Positions 1-5,369 of a stretch of DNA of 5,448 nt are shown here, one piece after another. Numbering within the stretch: the stretch's first letter is position 1; every line of letters starts with the position of its first letter. Under the pieces are notes generated by a model. It was not told the DNA's origin, did no database searches, and saw only the letters and a list, made by a program, of their open reading frames with translations. This stretch comes from Planctomycetaceae bacterium (lineage in GTDB: Bacteria > Planctomycetota > Planctomycetia > Pirellulales > Thermoguttaceae): the NCBI GenBank assembly GCA_031274045.1, contig JAISQS010000094.1, positions 1-5,448 on the forward strand, read 5' to 3'. Both the position numbers and the translations under genes were made by a program.

Positions 1-212
1 ACACCACACAACGCAAAAATTATCCCCAAAACAGAAATAAACGTAAACCAAAGCGTCAAATAAACCAAAAAAGATAACACCCCAAACACCAACGCAAGCA
101 ACGCAAATACACTCACCTGTCTATAACCAGCCTCACCATCAGACGAATCGTTATTCCATTGAGATGAAAAAATTGAACCGGTAACCGGTTGATCGTTAGT
201 TTGTTCTTTCAT
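1..212 (-). CDS. Partial small membrane protein, DUF4190-like (5' end only)
   Basis: Reading leftward from an ATG at 212-210, the frame stays open for 70 codons to the window edge, so only the N-terminus is present. It begins MKEQTNDQPVTGSIFSSQWN, a polar, Ser/Asn/Asp-rich cytoplasmic-looking tail of about 30 residues. This is followed by YRQVSVFALLALVFGVLSF (residues 30-48) and a second hydrophobic stretch (about 49-70, LVYLTLWFTFISVLGIIFAL). Together these suggest two closely spaced membrane helices with a short turn. The S-x-x-A-x-x-x-L-x-x-G-x-x-S pattern resembles DUF4190-type and planctomycetal small membrane proteins of unknown function; this is family resemblance from memory, not a search. 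Upstream, GGA lies about six bases before the ATG (GGAATCCAAATG), a weak ribosome-binding site. The role is unknown. It shares the strand of the kinase gene but is about 500 bases from it. Confidence 0.72.
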   Translation of the reverse strand, partial: MKEQTNDQPVTGSIFSSQWNNDSSDGEAGYRQVSVFALLALVFGVLSFLVYLTLWFTFISVLGIIFALCG

Positions 213-476
213 TTGGATTCCAAAAAAATAAATTTAAAGTTAAATTTGCCGATAATCGTGATCACAACAAACATCGACTTGCAAAAAAATCATACACCAA
301 CTCAAACCGCCCACACACCGCACAAGTTGAAAAACTCCGAAAGAATCTACCAAATAATCCGCAAAATAAAAGACGGGGGCTAACAAAAAAATACATTTTC
401 CTACAAGATACACAAGATACATCACAAGATCGAAAAACATCAAAAGCACGTCATCAAATTACCGCGAAGCGGAAAA
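213..476. other. Intergenic stretch, A+C-rich, no convincing gene
   Basis: This is the upstream region of the left-edge membrane protein gene. It is about 70% A+C on the plus strand over 241-480 by hand count. A 69-codon minus-strand frame (449-240) and a 64-codon plus-strand frame (189-383) are open but look spurious. The former is a Phe/Leu/Val/Cys/Trp-rich string with almost no Lys or Glu, as expected from translating G+T-rich noise. The T/A-rich stretch just upstream of the ATG at 212 (about 213-245) could hold a promoter, but no clear -35/-10 pair is recognisable. CCGC-GAA-GCGG (462-472) is a small hairpin next to the inverted-repeat element at 477-646. Confidence 0.5.
403..432. repeat. 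Short tandem repeat, ACAAGATAC unit
   Basis: ACAAGATAC occurs twice head to tail (403-411 and 412-420). After ATC it recurs as ACAAGATCG (424-432). It is a small non-coding direct repeat with no assigned function, and may be a slippage product. Confidence 0.6.
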
Positions 477-646
477 GGACTGGAACGCGGGTGTCCCGCC
501 CGCCTCTGTGTGTAATAGAACCAAAAAAGTTGGAACGGAATACCAAAATGTTTTGGTAAATGTTCTCCAACACGTCTTGGCGTTCCTTCCAAACTTATTC
601 GGTTTCCTAATGCACTTAGGCGGGCGGGACACCCGCGTTCCAGTCC
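477..646. repeat. 170-bp palindromic element with 29-bp perfect terminal inverted repeats
   Basis: The arm at 477-505 (starting GGACTGGAACGCGGG) is an exact reverse complement of 618-646 (ending CCCGCGTTCCAGTCC): 29 of 29 bases by eye. Each arm holds its own hairpin, GCGGG-TGT-CCCGC at 487-499 and GCGGG-ACA-CCCGC at 624-636. Complementarity continues inward imperfectly: GTGTAATAGAACC at 509-521 against a GTGCATTAGGAAACC-like match, then GGAACG at 532-537 against CGTTCC. At the centre is TACCAAAA-TG-TTTTGGTA (541-558). There is no coding frame and no clear target-site duplication. It lies 61 bases downstream of the kinase stop codon, so it may act as a transcript end or RNA-stabilising structure. 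The architecture fits a MITE- or REP/BIME-like dispersed element. The arms are far more GC-rich than their surroundings. Confidence 0.8.
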
Positions 647-706
647 ATCGTCGCTAACGGCAATTGTGTGTGGTAACGTTCAGTGTTTATATCTTTGTTG
701 ATTTTT

Positions 707-2785
707 TTAATTTTTGTAGATCCATTTTGTTAGTATTGATTCTAGTTTTGCGGGGTCGATTGGTTTTGCTAGGAAGTCGTTCATTCCGCAACCGAAGAAA
801 GTTGCGATGTTACTTGGATTCGAGTCGGCTGTCAAAGCAACGATTGGTAGTTTGTCCATGTTCGGCAACTCTCTGATTTTGGCGGTCGTCTCCAAACCAT
901 CCATCTCCGGCATCAAATGATCCATGAAAACCAAATCATATTTATTTTTGCCCACAAGCTCAACCGCCATCATGCCGCTGTCACACGTGTCAACCTGCAC
1001 CCTAAACGGAATCATCAATCCTTGAGCTACTTTCAAATTTGTAATGTTGTCATCAACAACCAACACCCGCGCATCCGGCGCAACAAAATGCGCGGTATGA
1101 ATTGTTGTCGGATGCTCTTGAGAAACTTCAACCACGCCATTAAAAATATCCGCAAACGTCACCGAATAAACCGGCAAATACACCTGCAAAATCTCACTCG
1201 ATAACGACGGCTCCTCAATATAATTTTGCACATCCGCAATCACAACCAAACTAATTCTTTTTGAAAAATTTTTCTTCGACAGGTATTGTGCGTTTATTGT
1301 GTTGATCAAGTTTAGAAAAAATTCACCTGCGAGCGGAATTGTAAAAACGTAGTCAAATTGCTCTGATTTTATCTTCGATTCGGCTTCCTGCAAATCTACG
1401 ACAACCTCGAAATTTACGTTTAATGATTTTAGATTTCGTTTGTATGAATCTGCGAAAATTTGTCTTGGTTCGTATACGATGACGTTTATATTTTTTGCGT
1501 TCGGGACAAAAGCTACCGGAGAATAACCTTCAAATTTTTGTGTTGTTGTAACTTTAAATCTGCTTCCTTTTCCGTATTCGCTTTGTACGGAGATTTCGCC
1601 GTTCATCATTTTTACGAGGCTTTGTGATATTGCTAATCCTAGTCCCGCGCCGGTTGTTTCGTGATTCGCGACTTTGTCAAATCTTGTGAAGTCGCCGAAG
1701 ATTTTATTCATGTTTTCGGGTTTTATTCCGATTCCGGTATCGGCGACTTCGATGGTCAAATTGACTTTGTTATTTGCCATTTCGCCGCTTATTGTTAGTT
1801 GAATGTATCCTTCTTTCGTATATTTTGCGGCGTTGCTTAACAGGTTCAGCACCACTTGCCTCAACCTTATCTCGTCACCAACTATATACTCCGGCAACCG
1901 CCCGTCAACCTCAACCAAGAAATAAACCTGATGCTCCAAATACGCCGCCGCAACAATACCGACAATATCACTGATAAAAGACCGCAATTGATACACCGTC
2001 TCAATTATCTCCATCTTGCCCGACTCAATTTTAGAAAAATCGAGAATGTCGTTTATGATTGTGAGTAAATTATTGCCGGCTTGCTTAATATTCATCACCA
2101 TCTCACTCGCCGAATCCGATAACTTCTCATGCAGCGCAAGCTCCGACATGCCAATTATCGCATTCATCGGAGTACGAATCTCATGACTCATGTTCGCAAG
2201 AAACGAACTCTTAACTCGGCTGGCTTGTTCGGCTTGTTCTTTTGCGGCGAGAACCTCCGTAACATCGTGAAACAACAACATCGCTCCTTCGGATTTGCCG
2301 GACATATCAACCATCGGGGCAATATAAACATTGTAATCTCGCTGCGAAATTTTCTGCGCCCAATCCGTACGATGCGGCACCTCCAACCCGCAACGCTCCA
2401 ACATCGACTTCTTCAAAGCACCCACAAGCCCCAAAAAATCAGACGAACAAAAAATATCACCAAACACACGAGCATTGAGAAACGAAAAAGAATCTTGATC
2501 CAAAAGACGCAAAAAAGATTGAGTACAATAAACAAACCGCGACTCACTATCAACCATAATTATTATGTCACGGCTATTCGCAAGAAGACTGTTAAAATAT
2601 TTACCTTGACGGATTCGTTTTGATTGCAGCTCCGAATCAATATCACTACTCGCACTCAAAGCCTCTTTTGTCCGCGCTATCAACGTCTCAAGACGCGTAA
2701 GCTCTTCTTTAAGACGGCTGTTTTCTCTTAACAATGATTCACGATATTGATTCAAATCAATCTCTTTTTTCGTATCGTTTGACAT
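707..2785 (-). CDS. Soluble hybrid sensor histidine kinase (PAS-HisKA-HATPase-pseudoREC-REC)
   Basis: I chose the ATG at 2785 (692 aa, starting MSNDTKKEID). An in-frame TTG at 2803 would add six residues but has no better ribosome-binding site; only a weak AGAGA lies upstream of the ATG. In ATG numbering, a charged coiled coil (about 12-55) leads to a PAS domain (about 60-178) and a linker helix. The dimerisation domain carries SHEIRTPMN with phospho-acceptor His201. The ATPase domain has the N box (NLLSNAAK, about 314-321), G1 DTGIGI (349-354) and G2 GAGLGL (379-384). Two receiver-like domains follow. The first (about 432-555) lacks an acidic pair and phospho-Asp and looks degenerate. The second (about 572-692) is complete: Asp578/579, Asp622 in FMDHLMPEMDG, Thr652 and Lys674. 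I see no transmembrane segment or signal peptide, so it should act in the cytoplasm, sensing through PAS. It has no DNA-binding or HPt domain and no neighbouring response regulator, so an unlinked partner probably receives the phosphate. Synonymous codon choice switches abruptly near 1860, 1255 and 905. The specific signal is unknown. Confidence 0.95.
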   Translation of the reverse strand: MSNDTKKEIDLNQYRESLLRENSRLKEELTRLETLIARTKEALSASSDIDSELQSKRIRQGKYFNSLLANSRDIIIMVDSESRFVYCTQSFLRLLDQDSFSFLNARVFGDIFCSSDFLGLVGALKKSMLERCGLEVPHRTDWAQKISQRDYNVYIAPMVDMSGKSEGAMLLFHDVTEVLAAKEQAEQASRVKSSFLANMSHEIRTPMNAIIGMSELALHEKLSDSASEMVMNIKQAGNNLLTIINDILDFSKIESGKMEIIETVYQLRSFISDIVGIVAAAYLEHQVYFLVEVDGRLPEYIVGDEIRLRQVVLNLLSNAAKYTKEGYIQLTISGEMANNKVNLTIEVADTGIGIKPENMNKIFGDFTRFDKVANHETTGAGLGLAISQSLVKMMNGEISVQSEYGKGSRFKVTTTQKFEGYSPVAFVPNAKNINVIVYEPRQIFADSYKRNLKSLNVNFEVVVDLQEAESKIKSEQFDYVFTIPLAGEFFLNLINTINAQYLSKKNFSKRISLVVIADVQNYIEEPSLSSEILQVYLPVYSVTFADIFNGVVEVSQEHPTTIHTAHFVAPDARVLVVDDNITNLKVAQGLMIPFRVQVDTCDSGMMAVELVGKNKYDLVFMDHLMPEMDGLETTAKIRELPNMDKLPIVALTADSNPSNIATFFGCGMNDFLAKPIDPAKLESILTKWIYKN

Positions 2786-2982
2786 GAGGATAAGTCTCTG
2801 CAATTATTTTTGTGTTGATATTTCAAGCCGGTATCAATTTGTGCGTTCAGCAATAAGAAATGGATAATATACTTTTTGCGTTTGAAAATTCCCTTTTCAA
2901 TTGCAATCACCATGATTTATAGAGGCGCAAGTTACTACGTCTCTACTTTTCCCTTTATCGATACACCGTATCAATACGTTGC
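2786..2982. promoter_or_regulatory. Kinase upstream region with a small inverted repeat
   Basis: This non-coding stretch precedes the kinase start. It contains a perfect 7-bp inverted repeat, TTGAAAA-TTCCC-TTTTCAA (2882-2900), about 100 bases upstream of the ATG, which could be an operator or a small hairpin. On the minus strand an AT-rich GTATATTATC (2872-2863) resembles a -10 hexamer, but no matching -35 lies at normal spacing, so I do not call a promoter. GATAC-ACC-GTATC (2960-2972) is another tiny palindrome at the edge of the repeat element that follows. Confidence 0.3.
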
Positions 2983-3254
2983 ATCAACGCCCTGAAAGGT
3001 CAAAATATCATAGCGTAGGGCAACGCCCTACGATAATTGATTGCAAATAACCTTCGCCCCAACGGGGCAACAATATCAGACCAAACGGAAGTTTTAGTTT
3101 TCAGTTTTAATATAATCCTTACAGAAAACTCACTACTAAAAACTTCCATTATTGTTGATATTGTTGGGGCGTTGCCCCGAGTGGGGTTTGTGAATCCCTT
3201 TCGTAGGGCGTTGCCCTACGCTATGAGCTTGTTGCCCTTTCAGGGCGTTGATAC
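2983..3254. repeat. Composite palindromic repeat, two mirrored half-elements
   Basis: The left half reads ATCAACGCCCTGAAAGG (2983-2999), then a 25-base block (3009-3033) containing CGTAGGGC-AAC-GCCCTACG, then GCCCC-AAC-GGGGC and CAACAATATCA (to about 3078). The right half is the same order on the other strand: a CAACAATATCAA match (about 3156-3168), the GGGGC/GCCCC block (3166-3187), the identical 25-base block (3201-3225) and CCTTTCAGGGCGTTGAT (3236-3252). The core also pairs: GGAAGTTTTAGT (3087-3098) with ACTAAAAACTTCC (3135-3147). The transcribed region could fold into one long imperfect hairpin studded with small ones. The constituent palindromes look like a dispersed family seen in several bacterial phyla (recollection, not searched). 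It sits between the acyltransferase 3' end and the kinase promoter. An 87-codon plus-strand frame crossing it (3037-3300) is incidental. Confidence 0.82.
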
Positions 3255-3321
3255 TGTGAATAAAAAACACAATGTAATACCCCCACAAAATCCGAAGTAA
3301 TCAGAAATATTTTTCGTTTAT

Positions 3322-3341
3322 CTTATCTTTCCTTATCTTTC
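3322..3341. repeat. 10-bp perfect tandem duplication
   Basis: CTTATCTTTC is repeated exactly at 3322-3331 and 3332-3341, inside a T-rich stretch just downstream of the acyltransferase stop codon. A partial related copy (TTTATCTTATC) precedes it. No function is apparent. The rest of 3255-3379 holds no gene and no obvious Rho-independent terminator. Confidence 0.55.
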
Positions 3342-3379
3342 ATTTTTTTCTTGTGTTTTAACGTTTCTGTGCATTATTT

Positions 3380-4513
3380 TCATTGGTATTCTATTTTTTC
3401 GATGAGGTCGTTTGGTTCTTGTTTTCGCAAGATTTTTCGGATGCACGGCAACCAAAAAGTTTTTGCGGAGTAGATGAAGCGGGATTTGAATCCGTTGTGG
3501 AATATTTGGAATGTGGAGTGGTTGATGTTGTTGTTTGACAGTCGCTCTTTGTAATCGTATGTTGTGCCGCAGAAGTCAAATTTTTTCTTTCCGCTTTTGA
3601 TGAGATAATCTAATTCATGCACAAAAAGTATCATACCCGGCGCAAGTTCGCGGAATTGCGTATCGTGGTCGTTGATTAGTGAGAAGTATGTATCGTTGTT
3701 CGTCAAAATGTATCCGGCGGAAATCGGTTTTGTGTTTAGTATTGCGGCTGCGATTATAACTTCGCCGCGTTCGGATAGGACGGCAGTTATTTCTTTGTAG
3801 AAATCAATATAATGCGGATTTGAAAATTCACCTTTCCAACTCCGGCGATGTACCTCAAATAACATTTGCAACCCTTCATCTATCTCCTCACGCTTCTCAA
3901 AAAAACGTAAATTTTTCGCGTCGCCGTAATCCTTAAATTTACGCATACGCCGCCTCAAATCCTTGCGCGCCTTGCTGTCCAACATCTCAAAATAATCATC
4001 CAACGTACCACCCAACTCAATAATCGGAGCGTTGAATCCTTGACGACGAATCAATGCCGAACGGACAAGATTTTTTGGGTCAAGACAAAATTTATGAAAC
4101 CGCGACAACTCAGGAATATTCACCAACTCAATCATGTCCCAAGATGATTTGTCCAAAAAAAGTTTTGCCCAAATCTCACGAAATACCAACTCACAATCAG
4201 ACAACACATCAAAATAAATCATATTACGCGGCAACATACCAACATCACAAAAACCAAGCAAACGATACGAAACACCACAAGATTTACTCACCCAACGAAC
4301 CAACGGCAAAATACCAACTACACGCAACCCCTCCGCCACCGTAACAACCGACAACTCCCAATGACTCGGTTTGCCAAAATGAAGCCACGAATGATAAAAC
4401 CAATCCCACGAAAAAAACGGCGCATTCGTTTCAGGATTATTGCGGACAAGATCGTTCCACGAATCTTTGATGGCGATTAGTTCTTGTTCTGTTGTGATAA
4501 TTTGAGTTTTCAT
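3380..4513 (-). CDS. FemAB/BioF2-like (CelD-type) GNAT-fold acyltransferase
   Basis: The protein is 377 aa from the ATG at 4513 (MKTQIITTEQELIAIKDSWN). The N-terminal part has the family-typical 'W..L......PFF.W.WF..W' pattern (residues 19-43). The middle has SKARKDLRRRMRKFKD (180-195) and FEVHRRSWKG (219-228). The C-terminal acyltransferase half shows SAGYIL, then LAPGMILFVHELDYLIKSGK (290-309) and DFCG.TYDYKERLS (313-326). These match the Acetyltransf_6/BioF2-like family, whose members often modify amino sugars or amino-acid-containing surface polymers; the substrate here cannot be read from sequence. It is soluble with no signal peptide. Its ATG overlaps the upstream GNAT stop codon (ATGA), so translation is probably coupled. 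An in-frame extension is open to an ATG at 4648; it would add 45 residues with an (Phe-Asn)n run translated from the hexamer repeat. I judge this unlikely because it overlaps the GNAT coding sequence extensively. Codon usage switches near 4440 and 3835. Confidence 0.9.
   Translation of the reverse strand: MKTQIITTEQELIAIKDSWNDLVRNNPETNAPFFSWDWFYHSWLHFGKPSHWELSVVTVAEGLRVVGILPLVRWVSKSCGVSYRLLGFCDVGMLPRNMIYFDVLSDCELVFREIWAKLFLDKSSWDMIELVNIPELSRFHKFCLDPKNLVRSALIRRQGFNAPIIELGGTLDDYFEMLDSKARKDLRRRMRKFKDYGDAKNLRFFEKREEIDEGLQMLFEVHRRSWKGEFSNPHYIDFYKEITAVLSERGEVIIAAAILNTKPISAGYILTNNDTYFSLINDHDTQFRELAPGMILFVHELDYLIKSGKKKFDFCGTTYDYKERLSNNNINHSTFQIFHNGFKSRFIYSAKTFWLPCIRKILRKQEPNDLIEKIEYQ
4510..4513 (-). 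promoter_or_regulatory. ATGA stop-start overlap (translational coupling)
   Basis: On the minus strand the four bases ATGA combine the start of the FemAB-like gene (ATG, 4513-4511) with the stop of the GNAT gene (TGA, 4512-4510). Upstream of the ATG there are only A residues and the AACTTC repeat, so no Shine-Dalgarno sequence exists. Initiation most likely depends on ribosomes terminating on the upstream gene. Confidence 0.8.
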
Positions 4514-5307
4514 TTTTTTGAAGTTGAAGTTGAAGTTGAAGTTGAAGTTGAAGTTGAAGTTGAAGTTGAAGTTGAAGTTGAATGTGAAAGTGATATTGAA
4601 ACAGGTTTGCCTCGCGTCAATTTTAACCAACGCCATTGCCAAAACCATTTTCCTTTTCTCGCTAGGAAAAGACAGTAAGTTAATTTAACGAAGCGAACGT
4701 AGTAAGCGGCTCCGCAGCATTTGAAACCGACTCGTTCGTGTGATTTTACGGATGAAAAATTCGATTCATCAACACACGAATAAAACTTATCATTCGGATA
4801 CGCCGCAAAACAATTTCCCGCAATCAACGGAAAAATTCCCCGACCGCGCCAAGCCGGATCAACAAAAACATTGGCAACAAATTTTGCCGTCGGTTCGATT
4901 TCAATTTGCAAAAGCCACGCATCGTAACCTTCCCAATTTGCAAGATAATACCCCGAATAAAGCCAAATAACACCAACAACACGCCCGCCGGACAAAGCAG
5001 CCCAAGCCTCAATTCCATCCCTATAAAATTGCTCGTAAAACCGCAACACGCCCGCGTCACCGGCGTAAAGATCACGAACTATCGACGACACCATCGCTGC
5101 ATCTCCGCGAACAACATCAACATCATCAGACTTTTTGTACAATAATTGTAAGCTGCGATCCAAAGAATAAAAAACAGATTTGCGCAAATTAAAAAAACGC
5201 GCCGGAATAAACGCCGCCGCACAACCTTGAAACAACAAAAAAAAACGGAATCGACTAATCAAATACAAACAAGTACGAATCTTTCGGACAAATTTTAACA
5301 CGATCAT
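4510..5307 (-). CDS. GNAT-family N-acetyltransferase with Ser-Thr repeat tail
   Basis: From the ATG at 5307 this is 265 aa (MIVLKFVRKIRTCLYLISRF). A GTG at 5364 would add 19 Lys-rich residues but lies in repeat-like DNA, so I prefer the ATG; neither has a clear ribosome-binding site. In ATG numbering, a basic/hydrophobic stretch (about 4-30) precedes the GNAT fold. Strand-rich WAALSGGRVVGVIWLYSG (102-119) is followed by acetyl-CoA motif A, VANVFVDPAWRGRGIFPLI (144-162), with the R-G-x-G pyrophosphate loop, and by DESNFSSVKSHERVGF (180-195), the typical 'N..S...E..GF' motif B. These support acetyl-CoA-dependent N-acetylation; the acceptor is unknown. Residues about 237-265 (SISLSH then ten Ser-Thr units, S-K-K) come from the GAAGTT repeat and are probably disordered. 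It is the first visible gene of a two-gene unit with the FemAB-like acyltransferase, suggesting consecutive modification of a shared surface glycan or envelope molecule (inference). Confidence 0.85.
   Translation of the reverse strand: MIVLKFVRKIRTCLYLISRFRFFLLFQGCAAAFIPARFFNLRKSVFYSLDRSLQLLYKKSDDVDVVRGDAAMVSSIVRDLYAGDAGVLRFYEQFYRDGIEAWAALSGGRVVGVIWLYSGYYLANWEGYDAWLLQIEIEPTAKFVANVFVDPAWRGRGIFPLIAGNCFAAYPNDKFYSCVDESNFSSVKSHERVGFKCCGAAYYVRFVKLTYCLFLARKGKWFWQWRWLKLTRGKPVSISLSHSTSTSTSTSTSTSTSTSTSTSKK
4518..4582. repeat. (GAAGTT)10 hexanucleotide microsatellite
   Basis: Ten perfect GAAGTT copies occupy 4520-4579, with TT before and GAA after completing a 65-base periodic run. On the coding (minus) strand it reads AACTTC, giving Ser-Thr in the GNAT frame, Phe-Asn in the frame of the downstream gene and Gln-Leu in the third; none contains a stop. 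The six-base unit is divisible by three, so gain or loss of copies changes tail length without a frameshift. Beyond the array, 4580-4603 can be read as weakly matching hexamers (GAATGT, GAAAGT, GATATT), which may be decayed copies. Confidence 0.97.
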
Positions 5308-5369
5308 TTTGCGGTTAATTTTTTTGATTATTTCGTTTTTTGTGGGATATAGTTTTTTTAGCACGCAGA

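Noticed and set aside
176..190. AACCGGT direct repeat / ACCGGT palindromes as an operator
   Set aside because: It lies inside the coding sequence of the membrane protein N-terminus (Pro-Val-Thr-Gly); short enough to be chance.
189..383. 64-codon plus-strand frame
   Set aside because: It overlaps the start of the real membrane protein gene antisense and has low-complexity Lys/Thr/His/Pro content typical of A+C-rich noise.
240..449. 69-codon minus-strand frame of hydrophobic residues just upstream of the membrane protein gene
   Set aside because: The Phe/Leu/Val/Cys/Trp-rich composition with few charged residues is what any frame of G+T-rich DNA gives. It has no ribosome-binding site and no recognisable family.
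477..646. CRISPR array
   Set aside because: There are only two repeat copies, in inverted rather than direct orientation, with no regular spacers and no cas genes.
646..706. Rho-independent terminator directly after the kinase gene
   Set aside because: No stem followed by a U-run lies in these 60 bases on the minus strand; only the large inverted-repeat element further on could serve.
2129..2623. 164-codon plus-strand frame inside the kinase gene
   Set aside because: It is antisense to the well-supported PAS/HisKA coding region and has no domain-like features.
3037..3300. 87-codon plus-strand frame across the palindromic repeat
   Set aside because: It is built almost entirely from inverted-repeat DNA, has no ribosome-binding site and shows no recognisable protein family.
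4510..4648. Frameshift-type phase variation at the hexamer array
   Set aside because: The unit is six bases, so copy-number change keeps the reading frame; on/off switching by frameshift would need non-unit indels.
4484..4678. Plus-strand frame with a (Glu-Val)n run across the hexamer array
   Set aside because: It is a by-product of the GAAGTT repeat read on the other strand, antisense to both acyltransferase genes.
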